Shown: positions 25,425 to 34,576 of the stretch, in pieces | Layout of the letters: each line of letters opens with the position of its first letter | Numbering within the stretch: position 1 is the stretch's first letter | NCBI GenBank assembly: GCA_945883545.1 | Contig: CAMCXT010000027.1 | Span: forward strand, 1 to 41,836 | Direction: 5' to 3' | Length of the DNA: 41,836 nucleotides | Origin: Chitinophaga pinensis | GTDB lineage: Bacteria > Bacteroidota > Bacteroidia > M30B66 | Notes under the pieces: model-generated | Database searches by the model: none | Seen by the model: only the letters and a program-made list of their open reading frames with translations | What the model was told of the DNA's origin: nothing | Made by a program: the position numbers and the translations under genes

Positions 25425-27719
25425 ATGCTGAACAAACTCTTTTCGCCCAACCTACTGCGTGATGCCAGAATCTTGCAGATTGCCTTTTTAAGTTCGTTTT
25501 TACTATACGGTGTTTGGTTTCTTGGCTGGACCAATGAAATCAACAATTTCAAAATAATTCTACCGACCGCTATTCTTGTTCAACTTTTAGGAATCTGGTA
25601 TTTCAAATTACCCTTTGATTCCATCAAAAGCGCACTGATCACAACATTGGGCCTTACATTGTTGCTAAAAACCGATGATGTACAAAGTTTAATCGTAGCC
25701 TCCTCTATCGCTATTTCAAGCAAATTTTTCATTCGTTACAAAGGCAAACACATTTTTAATCCCGCCAACATTGGCATTATTGCTTCGATTCTTTTTATCA
25801 ATGAAAGTTGGGTTTCACCGGGCCAATGGGGAAGTTCGTTGCTACTCTTATTAATGATAGGCTCTGCAGGAATCATGGTTCTAACAAGAGCAGGGCGAAT
25901 TGATACAGGAATTACATTTCTCCTCACATTATTTACACTCGATTTTTTACGAATTATAGTTTATCAAGGCTGGGAAATTGATGTTTTACTTCATAAATAC
26001 ATGAATGGCTCTTTGTTGCTCTTCAGTTTTTTCATGATCACTGATCCTGCCACAACGCCCAATCATATAAAAGCTAGAATTATCTGGGCATCCGGAATTG
26101 CCATTTTCACATTTTACCTTCAATCATTTGTGCAATTACATACTGCTCCAATTTGGGCTTTGTTTTTCATTTCACCACTTACCATAATTTTCGATCTCAT
26201 GTTAAAAGCCAATAAATTCAATTGGTTCTCTGCACAGCCAATAAAAGCAGGAATTTCCATTACAATTTTAATTTCATTGTTATTTCAATTAATTAATCCA
26301 CAACCTGCTGCTGCTTTTTGTGGGTTTTATGTCGCTAAAGCGGATGCGAAACTCTTCAACAAAGCGTCGCAGGTAATTCTCGTGCGTGATGGCGAAAAAT
26401 CGACAATTACCATGAATAGCGATTTCCAAGGAAGCGTAAAGGATTTCGCCATGGTTGTTCCAGTTCCAGTAGTGCTTAAGCGTGATCAAATCAGAATTTC
26501 GGATGCTGCATTGTTTCGAAGTTTAGATGATTATTCAGGTCCACGTTTGGTTGAATATTTCGACAGCAATCCATGTTATCCAGTGGTAGTGAATGATGAA
26601 AGTGTTACAAGTGCTTATTTGGCTCCTACGAGCAGCCAAATGCTAATTACAAAGGAATCAACAGCCAAACACAAGGTTAAAATTGAAGCGCAATATGTTG
26701 TTGGGGAATATGACATCCTTATTTTATCTGCCCAAGAATCAAACGGATTAAGAATCTGGCTTACCGAAAATGGTTATAAAATCCCAGAAGGAGCAAACGA
26801 AGTGTTGGAGCCTTACATCAAAAGCAACATGAAATTCTTCGTGGTGAAAGTCAATCTGGAAGAACAAAAGAAATTAGGTTTCGAAACGCTTCGTCCAATT
26901 CAAATTTCCTTTAACTCACCAAAATTCATGTTACCTATTCGCTTGGGCATGGCAAATGCGAATGGTGATCAAGACATGATCGTATATGCATTCTCTAAAA
27001 CCGGCAGAGTAGAATGTACAAATTATAGAACCATAGAAATTCCAACCAACCGAAATATACCTTTAGACATTGAAAGTAAGTTCAGCAAATTCTATAAATC
27101 ATTGTTCGATCGCACTTGGAGAAGAGCGAAAGATGCCGTTTACTTGGAATATGCATGGAACGTCACACCAAGTTGGGGCGGAATGAAGTGCGATCCTTGT
27201 GTTGGCCCTCCGCCACTTACAGCCGATTTGCAAAAAGCAGGTGTTGAATGGACCTCGATGGGACAACAAGTATATTTCACCAGATTGCACGTTCGATACG
27301 GAAGAGCATTTTTCCCACAAGACCTTCAATTTCAAGAAACCCCCAACAAACAAAACTTTCAAGGAAGATACATCCTCACCCACCCTGCTGAAGGTGATTT
27401 GTCGTGCGATGAAGGACAAGACTATCTTGTGGGCTTGGTTAGAAAACGTCAACGCGAAGTGCAGAACGTAGCTGCATTAACTGGATGGAATACTGATAAT
27501 TACAGGAATTATCTGAGTCAGTATGTGAATCAAATCAAGGATCCACAGATGAGAAAAAATCTTTGGACTGCATTAATTTTTGAGCAACCAGATCAAAACA
27601 ACGACAAACCGAACGATTCTGGGCCAATTGGATTTTCTATTTTAATTCTTTTCATTATCGCTTTTACTTTGGTTCTTAGCAAAGACCGTAAGGCTTACAA
27701 AGCACTTGAGCAACAATAA
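25425..27719 (+). CDS. NqrB/RnfD-like membrane domain fused to a DUF2330-like extracytoplasmic domain
   Basis: A 764-residue protein in three parts. Residues about 15-292 hold 8-10 helices resembling the NqrB/RnfD membrane subunit, with KHIFNPANIGI at 108-118 and FFMITDPATTPNH at 202-214. After a signal-like stretch (NPQPAAAFCG, 291-300), residues 300-560 resemble DUF2330 (VAKADAKLFNKASQVILVRD, FAMVVPVPVVL, RFRSLDDYSGPRLVEYF-like core). Residues 560-715 follow with a CDPC pair, and a final helix lies at about 732-752. The large domain should face the periplasm. NqrB and RnfD carry quinone or flavin in electron transport; I see no S/T-G-A-T flavin attachment motif here. No other Rnf subunits or ApbE are in the window. 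Monocistronic, with a terminator hairpin after it. Confidence 0.7.
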   Translation: MLNKLFSPNLLRDARILQIAFLSSFLLYGVWFLGWTNEINNFKIILPTAILVQLLGIWYFKLPFDSIKSALITTLGLTLLLKTDDVQSLIVASSIAISSKFFIRYKGKHIFNPANIGIIASILFINESWVSPGQWGSSLLLLLMIGSAGIMVLTRAGRIDTGITFLLTLFTLDFLRIIVYQGWEIDVLLHKYMNGSLLLFSFFMITDPATTPNHIKARIIWASGIAIFTFYLQSFVQLHTAPIWALFFISPLTIIFDLMLKANKFNWFSAQPIKAGISITILISLLFQLINPQPAAAFCGFYVAKADAKLFNKASQVILVRDGEKSTITMNSDFQGSVKDFAMVVPVPVVLKRDQIRISDAALFRSLDDYSGPRLVEYFDSNPCYPVVVNDESVTSAYLAPTSSQMLITKESTAKHKVKIEAQYVVGEYDILILSAQESNGLRIWLTENGYKIPEGANEVLEPYIKSNMKFFVVKVNLEEQKKLGFETLRPIQISFNSPKFMLPIRLGMANANGDQDMIVYAFSKTGRVECTNYRTIEIPTNRNIPLDIESKFSKFYKSLFDRTWRRAKDAVYLEYAWNVTPSWGGMKCDPCVGPPPLTADLQKAGVEWTSMGQQVYFTRLHVRYGRAFFPQDLQFQETPNKQNFQGRYILTHPAEGDLSCDEGQDYLVGLVRKRQREVQNVAALTGWNTDNYRNYLSQYVNQIKDPQMRKNLWTALIFEQPDQNNDKPNDSGPIGFSILILFIIAFTLVLSKDRKAYKALEQQ

Positions 27720-27726
27720 AAACAAA

Positions 27727-27778
27727 CAATTCGGAACATTAACTGATTCTTGAATAACCCAGTTGATGTTCCGAATTG
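27727..27778. terminator. Long hairpin between convergent genes, likely bidirectional terminator
   Basis: Positions 27727-27745 (CAATTCGGAACATTAACTG) pair with 27760-27778 over 19 bp with one G-T pair, around a 14-nt loop. On the minus strand the hairpin is followed by TTTGTTTTT, a good terminator tail for the 1477-residue gene. On the plus strand the tail is weaker. Confidence 0.75.
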
Positions 27779-27803
27779 GCTTTAATTGAATAGATCTTAA
27801 AAT

Positions 27804-30800
27804 TTATCGATCCATGAAGTCGCGTTTACGCTTTTCGATACCAATCATGAATTGATAAGGAGGAGCGCCATTTTCTCCATCTACTGAGCGTTTCTTGGAA
27901 TCCAATTCACGAACAGTTTTATTGAAATTCTCATCACCTGCGATTACGTTCATTACGTTTCTGCTGTAATTAAAGAAGAACCATTTCTGCGATTCACACT
28001 CGATATAAAGATTCAAAATATCTCCACCGCGTTTTTTCACCAATTCTACTTTGCCCTTAATCACCTTGTTGAAAGGGTTTTTCCCAAGGTTCGATAAATG
28101 CAGCCATCCTTCGGAAATATAAGAACGCGTTTCGGTGTTCCATTTCATTTCAACATTGGTGAGCACAACACTATGGTTCAGTTCATCTGGAAACTTCTTA
28201 ATCGTTCCAGTTGCACCCATATCCTTAAACATTTTCTCTGCTGCTTCTTTTCCTAGTAAACGAATCATCGACTTTTTGTAATCTTCAGAAGCTACATCAG
28301 ATGGTTGCAAACCTGCCGTGGCAGTAATCGTTTCTTCCATGATTTTCCACAATTCAGGAGCAAGGAAGAAGTCCAATGCTATGGTAGTTTTAAACTTCGT
28401 TTCATCGGTTCCGATGCTGTGTGAAGCCTTTCCAAAAGAGTTAATTTTTACCTGACCGAGCTCCATTCCAAATGTGATTCGCCCTTCTCCATTCACATCA
28501 CAATTGGCTTGCTTCATTGCAACGTAATCATCGGCAAGTGCTGGATTCTCGAATTTTTCCTTGGTGGTAATTCTGTACTCTCCAGTCCCTTTGTCGAACT
28601 TCAATAAGCCACGAGAAGTTAAAATTTCTAAGTCGCCCGTTTTTTCTTTTTTCGACATGAAAACAGGATACACATGGGTTGAATCTTTCACCAAAACCAA
28701 ACCAGCCATCAACTTTTCTGCATCCAACGATTTCGGGAACGAATCCACTGGAATCATGATATTTCCTGGATCAATTTCAGCTTTGAATTTCAGCCAGTTT
28801 TTATTCACCTTCTCACAATTGTAAACCAACCGCGTTCCACCAACAAACGTCAGATTTTTAGATGGTGCAAATAGGTTGGCGGTTCCCTTGAACTCGAATT
28901 CTGGACTCAATGTAAAGTTTTGTCCTTCTGAAACATCAGCAGAACCGATGGTATTGCCTAATGAATCTTGCGAAATACTGGTGAAACTTATCTTCTGAAT
29001 TTTGCCTAATGCATCTTCGTAATCGTAATCGCCAGAGGCTTTGTATTTTTTCTTTCCAAGGATATCGATCGTTGCATTGTAGATATCGTGGTACTTCAAG
29101 TCGTTGTTGGCGTTGATTTTAGAATTGGTGAGCGTGGTGATCACCGCATTTCGTTCAACGTTTAACTTTTCTGCATCAGGATAAATCGTTGCATCCGCTA
29201 CACGAATCAATTTTACACCTTCGGTTCTGATGGTTCGATCTGCCATGGCATACTTGGCTCTCGGCGCTACGAAGGTGATCGAATCTTGGTCTGGTCGCAC
29301 CGAAACGAAGCGCGATCCAATCAAGTCGATTTCGTTCATCGAAGAGTTCATGTCGACTTCATCTTTGTCCATGTACCAACGAAGTTCATCCATGTAAGCG
29401 ATGTATTTGTTCACAGGAAATTCGATGTATGAATCTTCAGCATTTGACTTGAACTGTCCCATGCGATTTTTGAAACTCACATCGGCTTTCACGTTGTCGG
29501 TTTTAATGGCCACTTCCTTGGTTCCATCCTCTTTAACTACATCTCTTGCTGTAAAGGCAAATGATGCAGTATCGGATTTGAAATCTTCTTTTTTGAACCT
29601 AAACTGCTTAGATTCGATTTCCGCGGCAGCAAACTCAAGTATACCAGCACCTGTCATTCCATCCTCGCCGATGGCAATTTTTCCCTTCAATTTCGACTCT
29701 CCAGAATACATCGAGATGGCCTGAGTAGTTTGCTGAAATTCGAATTTTCCAGGTTTGTATGGTTCCCAATGTAGCTTCACATCTGCTGCTTCAACGTCGG
29801 CATACTCCACTTTTCCGATTGTTTCAGGCTTTACGGTCAAGCTCCTACAAAATGCATTCACAGAATCTGGATAAAAAACGAAATCATCAGATTTTGCTGT
29901 GGTTGTGATATACTTGATTTCACCAGTTCCACGCAAGCCTTTGTGGCTCATTTGTAGTTTGTTGATGAATGTTCCTTTGCTTTCGTAAATCGCTATGCCC
30001 GATTCTTCGGTTTTCCGCTTAAATCCAAGCGAATAATCTTCCTGAAGGGTGAGTTTTTCCCGAATGTCGGGAAGGATGTTAGCAGATACAAATGTTCCAT
30101 CGAAGATCAAACCGGAGTTCGAAAAGTTATCGAGTGAATCCACTTGGTATGGATCCAGTTGGAAGTAAAAATTGCTTCGATTGTACACCCCACCAAGGAT
30201 AGAACCCTTGTCGTAGTAAGCATACGAATTCTTCACTGAGTTAAAAACTGGATATTGTGCTAGCGATTTTGATCCGCTCTTGTTGTAAGGATGGTCGATG
30301 AGGATATCACCGATTACGTTTTCAATTACGGTTTTCACTTTTTTCAACTGCACTTTTCCGAATTCGTCTTTGTCGTCGCTTTCAACACGTAAACGCAACG
30401 AATCCACATTGTCGAGGTTGATCTTAAACTTGTCGTAATCGAAATCGAATTTCTTCCCGAAAAACTCGAATCGACCTGCCATGATGCGCCCGGCAAAATC
30501 GAAATTTCTGTTTTTGTGCACCAACAATTCTTGGTTTTTCGGATAAATAACCACGTTCTGGGAATCTGATAGGAAAATCCGTTCAACACCGTGCATGCGT
30601 AAATCCCAATTCAATAAACTCAGCTCGGCGTTGTTTTCGGATCCCGAAACATTTGAGAAGAACTGAATTACATCATAATCGGCACGACCGTTCACCGCGA
30701 GCAAATATTTCCTCAATCGAGGCTTCATGGTGACCATTTCAGTTTCTTCGTTGAACAGCACAAATCCCATATATGAAAGCCGACGGAGGATATGTCGAAC

Positions 30801-32237
30801 CTGCGTGATTTCTATTCGGTACCAGTTTGCCACTTCTTGCGCGGAGAACTCTTCGCGACCGGTTTTGTCGGCAAGCTTTCGAATTACTACGAGCGGACTT
30901 TCTTCGTCCATGCCCTGAATTTCGATAAAACGTTCTTCGCGGAAATAATCGGAAGATTCGAAGAGCGCCTTACTTTCTACAGCTCCTGCGATGGCTTTGA
31001 AACGGATGGTGGGTTCGCTTGTTTTCCAATACAACACTTCAAAGTCCATATCAATTTGATGGTAGGAATTGAAATATGGTGTTTTTGCAGCTCCTTCTTG
31101 GTTTCTGAGAAGATAGAGTTCACCTTTTTCATCCAAATAGCGAAACGTGAGGCCCGGGTGATTGATAGAATCTGTGTCTAAACGAATTTTCACTTGCGCG
31201 AGCGACGATTGTAGACTTTTGTCTTCGATCAGGAATGTTTTCGACTTGGCTTCGATAAAGGGTTTTCCTTCACGTTTGAAGATAAATGTGGCCAAGTTTT
31301 CGTTTGTTCCAGAACCGAGCAATTTCTTCCCTTGAATGGAGATCCCGCCGAGGAAATCAACATTCTTGTAGATCTCGTTGATGACAAATGTATTGTTGTA
31401 GGTCGTGAACCGAGGATAAGTTGCATCGCGGCTTTCTGCATTGTCGGATAATTTATCGGCAACGGATCCTAAAAGCGGTTCTTTAAAGTATTTTGGATAG
31501 CTCAATGTGGCGCTATCGGCTGTGAATTTGGTGGTTTTTACAGGAAGCAAATAGGTTGATAATCTTGCATTGGCTTCCTCTTCTTTAAGCCCAACGCGCG
31601 ACCAAAGGAGCTTTCCACCTTTGCCGTAAAATTTATAATCAATTGGATGAAACACTCCGGAAGTGAATTCGACCAAGGTGGAATCTGCACGATTTACACC
31701 ACGCAAATTGGTGGTTTCAAACGTTACTTTTGGGATGCTATCGTAACTAAAAACGAAGTCGCCACGCCCCATGTACCAAGTAATAGATTCACTTTTGTAA
31801 AGTGCGTTTTCTCGAAAAAGATCCTCTGAAATTTGAAGGTATTGATCGTATTTACCTGAAGTGAGTTTGGTTACTGTTTTTTCGAGTGTGGAATGCCAAT
31901 CGTTAAATTGCTGAACCGATTTTTTCCCTTCATCCCACGCAATAAGACAGCGGATGTAATTCTTGAAATTTGGGAAAGCTGTCATCCGTTTTTTGAGCAT
32001 CGCATTGGCAACTGTCACCACGGTTTGCTGCTGAGCGCTATTTAATTTGGTGAGCCAAATGGGTTCGAACACATCCAAAAGGTCGTTGGTAGCCTTCTTA
32101 TCGGCGGCTTCCATGAAGGATTCGAGGTCTTTGAGAAAGACTTCACCAGTTCCGGAAAAACTCTTCATGGGTTGTGCGATCAGCGATCCGACCTGAAACA
32201 GTAACAGAAAAATGACAAGGATTTTATAGCTTTTCAT
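27804..32237 (-). CDS. Very large secreted protein of unknown function
   Basis: A 1477-residue protein with signal peptide MKSYKILVIFLLLFQVGSLI then AQ. I recognise no family. Residues 30-150 are helical; most of the rest is beta-rich, with recurring units of the form 'G.......F...Y..A' (ASGDYDYEDALGKIQKI, GTGEIKYITTTAKSDDFVFY, GAGILEFAAAEIESKQFRFK) that resemble repeated jelly-roll or OstA-like strands. Residues about 448-513 look like a winged-helix (FSAQEVANWYRIEITQVRHI, LRRLSYMGFVLFN). The C-terminus (MIGIEKRKRDFMDR) is not a T9SS sorting domain. It should sit in the periplasm or outer membrane. It stands alone between a shared terminator and a 174-nt gap. Base use is like its neighbours. 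Confidence 0.85.
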   Translation of the reverse strand: MKSYKILVIFLLLFQVGSLIAQPMKSFSGTGEVFLKDLESFMEAADKKATNDLLDVFEPIWLTKLNSAQQQTVVTVANAMLKKRMTAFPNFKNYIRCLIAWDEGKKSVQQFNDWHSTLEKTVTKLTSGKYDQYLQISEDLFRENALYKSESITWYMGRGDFVFSYDSIPKVTFETTNLRGVNRADSTLVEFTSGVFHPIDYKFYGKGGKLLWSRVGLKEEEANARLSTYLLPVKTTKFTADSATLSYPKYFKEPLLGSVADKLSDNAESRDATYPRFTTYNNTFVINEIYKNVDFLGGISIQGKKLLGSGTNENLATFIFKREGKPFIEAKSKTFLIEDKSLQSSLAQVKIRLDTDSINHPGLTFRYLDEKGELYLLRNQEGAAKTPYFNSYHQIDMDFEVLYWKTSEPTIRFKAIAGAVESKALFESSDYFREERFIEIQGMDEESPLVVIRKLADKTGREEFSAQEVANWYRIEITQVRHILRRLSYMGFVLFNEETEMVTMKPRLRKYLLAVNGRADYDVIQFFSNVSGSENNAELSLLNWDLRMHGVERIFLSDSQNVVIYPKNQELLVHKNRNFDFAGRIMAGRFEFFGKKFDFDYDKFKINLDNVDSLRLRVESDDKDEFGKVQLKKVKTVIENVIGDILIDHPYNKSGSKSLAQYPVFNSVKNSYAYYDKGSILGGVYNRSNFYFQLDPYQVDSLDNFSNSGLIFDGTFVSANILPDIREKLTLQEDYSLGFKRKTEESGIAIYESKGTFINKLQMSHKGLRGTGEIKYITTTAKSDDFVFYPDSVNAFCRSLTVKPETIGKVEYADVEAADVKLHWEPYKPGKFEFQQTTQAISMYSGESKLKGKIAIGEDGMTGAGILEFAAAEIESKQFRFKKEDFKSDTASFAFTARDVVKEDGTKEVAIKTDNVKADVSFKNRMGQFKSNAEDSYIEFPVNKYIAYMDELRWYMDKDEVDMNSSMNEIDLIGSRFVSVRPDQDSITFVAPRAKYAMADRTIRTEGVKLIRVADATIYPDAEKLNVERNAVITTLTNSKINANNDLKYHDIYNATIDILGKKKYKASGDYDYEDALGKIQKISFTSISQDSLGNTIGSADVSEGQNFTLSPEFEFKGTANLFAPSKNLTFVGGTRLVYNCEKVNKNWLKFKAEIDPGNIMIPVDSFPKSLDAEKLMAGLVLVKDSTHVYPVFMSKKEKTGDLEILTSRGLLKFDKGTGEYRITTKEKFENPALADDYVAMKQANCDVNGEGRITFGMELGQVKINSFGKASHSIGTDETKFKTTIALDFFLAPELWKIMEETITATAGLQPSDVASEDYKKSMIRLLGKEAAEKMFKDMGATGTIKKFPDELNHSVVLTNVEMKWNTETRSYISEGWLHLSNLGKNPFNKVIKGKVELVKKRGGDILNLYIECESQKWFFFNYSRNVMNVIAGDENFNKTVRELDSKKRSVDGENGAPPYQFMIGIEKRKRDFMDR

Positions 32238-32411
32238 AGATAAATCAATGCATGCAAATTATCTAAAACCAACGGGTGTGCTTCGTTTTATGGTATGCTA
32301 CTTTTGAACAAGTTTTCGGCATGTTAGAATGCTAAAACGATGCATGAATTAATCAGGGATATTGAAAAATACCATGCTTGATAATCAGCAATTATGCAAC
32401 GAATGGTGGCA

Positions 32412-32939
32412 TCAGTGTATGCAACCGAGATAAATTCTCGATTTCAGAATATAAATATTCGGAAAATTTTTTCGCAATTGCTTTGCATATCGACGGGCAT
32501 CTTTCTCCTTTTCAAAAATTCCGGCAACAATGGCAAAAGTGTTCTTTGATGCTAACGTTTGATAAGCATCTAAATATTCTATACTGAATTGTGGTGATGC
32601 AAAACGTCGGGGAAAATATTGTCCACGGTAAATTTCATCATCCGAATCAAATGGTATCATCAAACTATCTGTTGTAGGATCGAAAACCCTTCCGAGGCTA
32701 TCGAAATCAATGTTTACTTTCAAAACAGCATCATAAATGGCAGCACGCAATTTTAAATAATCCATTGAAGTATCGGCGATCAGAAAAAACCAGTCTTCCA
32801 ATTCACTTGGCTGCTCAAAGTCTGATGAAATAGGCAACCTAGCTGATTCATCAGTAACTACAAGGATTCTCTTACCATGTTGCCCTTCCCCCGAACGGGG
32901 AATGAAAAACAAAAGCAGCAACAAGCAGAAATACCTCAC
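32412..32939 (-). CDS. Secreted protein with SPOR-like C-terminus
   Basis: A 175-residue exported protein (signal MRYFCLLLLLFFIPRSGEG) whose last ~45 residues resemble a SPOR domain (TFAIVAGIFEKEKDARRYAK, then a helix and strand to the end). SPOR domains bind denuded peptidoglycan, often at the division site. The middle part has no motif I know. The start is GTG at 32939, placed so that the upstream gene's TGA overlaps it (GTGA), which supports this start and coupling to the YkgJ-like gene. SPOR identity is by pattern. Confidence 0.7.
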   Translation of the reverse strand: MRYFCLLLLLFFIPRSGEGQHGKRILVVTDESARLPISSDFEQPSELEDWFFLIADTSMDYLKLRAAIYDAVLKVNIDFDSLGRVFDPTTDSLMIPFDSDDEIYRGQYFPRRFASPQFSIEYLDAYQTLASKNTFAIVAGIFEKEKDARRYAKQLRKNFPNIYILKSRIYLGCIH

Positions 32940-33436
32940 TTAACGATGAATTCTAGTTTTACCAGCATTTTTTGAACTGCCGGACAAACAAACGTATTCT
33001 TATAAGTAAGTTCGATCAGCTGGTGGAATTTCTTCCGATCGGTGTGAGGATAGGTTCTGCAAGCGGTTGGACGGTCATCATAAACTTCACAGCGGTTGTC
33101 GCTTTGCAAAAACGGGCACGGTGAAGATTTCAATACATAGTCGCCATCTTCGTCGATTCGCAGATAATTCTCGATAAGCTGAACAGGTCGAATACGTAGT
33201 CGTTTGGCGATGCGATCGATGTCTTTCGATTGAAAAATTGGGCTAGTTGTTCTGCAGCAATTCGCACAGGTAAGGCAATCCAATTCGGCAAAAGTATCTT
33301 CATGAAGCTCCTGCATCATGTTATCGAGTTGTGCGGGCGGTTTGCGGGCAATTTGATTCAAAAGTGCACGGTTTTGCTTTTTTCGCAAATTCGCTGCATC
33401 ACGAATGGTTGTAGGATTATAAACTGGTGTTGACAA
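32936..33436 (-). CDS. YkgJ-family cysteine-cluster protein
   Basis: A 166-residue cytoplasmic protein of the YkgJ/UPF0153 family, thought to bind a zinc ion or iron-sulfur cluster with eight cysteines. The pattern CLTCANCCR near residues 54-62, then CPFLQSDNRCEVYDDRPTAC near 102-121 and RTYPH is fully conserved. Its biochemical role is unknown. It is first in a two-gene unit, overlapping the SPOR-like gene by 4 nt, and is divergent from the M23 peptidase gene with 71 nt between start codons. Confidence 0.9.
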   Translation of the reverse strand: MSTPVYNPTTIRDAANLRKKQNRALLNQIARKPPAQLDNMMQELHEDTFAELDCLTCANCCRTTSPIFQSKDIDRIAKRLRIRPVQLIENYLRIDEDGDYVLKSSPCPFLQSDNRCEVYDDRPTACRTYPHTDRKKFHQLIELTYKNTFVCPAVQKMLVKLEFIVK

Positions 33437-33452
33437 GTTCCCGATTCTGGTT

Positions 33453-33482
33453 TTGTGTAATCCTCCAAGCAGATTAACTTTG
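33453..33482 (+). promoter_or_regulatory. Promoter of the M23 peptidase gene
   Basis: TTG at 33453-33455 (within TTTTG) is followed after 19 nt by TAACTTTG at 33475-33482, an exact Bacteroidota -7 box with the expected spacing. Transcription would start near 33488, about 20 nt before the TTG start codon. This is the best promoter in the window. Confidence 0.65.
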
Positions 33483-33507
33483 CGCTAAATTACAAATCAT
33501 CGATTAA

Positions 33508-34488
33508 TTGGAATTGAAAAACCTCTCACTAGCGTTCCTGCTCATTTTTTTTGCCTCGCAATTTTTATCGGGCAGATCGAATGATGCATTGGCTGGGGTG
33601 AATCATTCAATTCAAATTTCGCCTCCCGACACTATTCCTCCGTTTCTGATTATGGAATCGGACGAATATTACCCTGAAGAAGGGGATCCATCGATTGAGG
33701 AAGAAGATGATGAATTCGAAGAAGGTGAATTTGTTCAGCATTATGATGTTGCCACCTTGTCGAAAATGACAGCTTTCGAAGTGTATGCTGCAGTTTGGGA
33801 TACCGCCAGAATAAATCCATATGGCTTGGATCTGAAAACCAAATCGGATACAACCATGCTCACTTTGTGGAGAAATCCAAATTCGGATTATTCGCATCCA
33901 ACTTGTGGCAATGTGACTTCAGAATTTGGCATGCGCGGGCACCGCTATCACTACGGAATTGATCTTGATCTCGAAACTGGAGATGCAGTTTTATCGGCGT
34001 TCGAAGGCACGGTGCGAATTGCAAAATACAGCACCACTTATGGCTATTACGTAATTGTTAGACACTCGAACGGGCTCGAAACTTTGTATGCCCACTTGTC
34101 GAGAATATTGGTAAAATCGGGCGATAAACTCAAAGCAGGAGATTTGGTTGGTTTAGGTGGAAACACAGGTAGATCAAGAGGTTCACACTTGCATTTTGAA
34201 GTTCGTTTTCTTGGTCAACAGCTAGATCCAAGACAGGTAATTGCGTTTGAAGAATATTCTTGCCGAACTCAACAACTGCCAATTACATCGTCGAGCTTTA
34301 ATTATCAACGCGTTGCAGCTGAGCAAAAAGCTAAAATTGGGAACACGCGTTACTACAAAGTGCGCAGAGGCGATACCTTGGGAAAAATCGCCAAGAAGAA
34401 CAAAACCACGGTAAAAAAGATCTGCAAACTGAATAAAATTAGTACGCGCACCAAGCTAACGCCAGGTAGAAGAATTCGCGTAGCTTAG
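33508..34488 (+). CDS. M23 peptidase with LysM domain, TTG start
   Basis: A 326-residue secreted murein endopeptidase. Counting from TTG 33508, the signal is MELKNLSLAFLLIFFASQF, an acidic linker spans 51-75, the M23 domain spans about 130-240 with zinc ligands in HYHYGIDLD (H148, D152), YAHLS (H196) and HLHFE (H227, H229), and a LysM domain fills 282-326. It cleaves peptide cross-links in peptidoglycan, probably in the periplasm. A stop lies directly before TTG 33508 in frame and the next ATG is at residue 49, inside the mature protein, so a TTG start (33508 or 33514) is required to keep the signal peptide. Confidence 0.9.
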   Translation: MELKNLSLAFLLIFFASQFLSGRSNDALAGVNHSIQISPPDTIPPFLIMESDEYYPEEGDPSIEEEDDEFEEGEFVQHYDVATLSKMTAFEVYAAVWDTARINPYGLDLKTKSDTTMLTLWRNPNSDYSHPTCGNVTSEFGMRGHRYHYGIDLDLETGDAVLSAFEGTVRIAKYSTTYGYYVIVRHSNGLETLYAHLSRILVKSGDKLKAGDLVGLGGNTGRSRGSHLHFEVRFLGQQLDPRQVIAFEEYSCRTQQLPITSSSFNYQRVAAEQKAKIGNTRYYKVRRGDTLGKIAKKNKTTVKKICKLNKISTRTKLTPGRRIRVA

Positions 34489-34520
34489 CGCACTACAGAC
34501 AAAAATGTTATTTTCCTTAC

Positions 34521-34535
34521 TGTAATAGAATTACA
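34521..34535. promoter_or_regulatory. Operator-like inverted repeat before the T9SS beta-propeller gene
   Basis: TGTAAT and ATTACA form a perfect 6-bp inverted repeat around AGA, 42 nt before the ATG at 34577. It could be a regulator site or a chance palindrome in AT-rich DNA. Confidence 0.25.
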
Positions 34536-34576
34536 ATTGCAGTGCTTTGTAAATTAGCGACTTATTGCTTACGACT

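Noticed and set aside
30792-31181. Plus-strand ORF of 129 residues inside the giant secreted gene
   Set aside because: Antisense shadow without its own promoter or recognisable motif.
32284-32339. Inverted repeat CGTTTTA / TAAAACG upstream of the 1477-residue gene
   Set aside because: Short arms, long spacer, AT-rich context; no sign of a riboswitch or known operator in the 174-nt gap.
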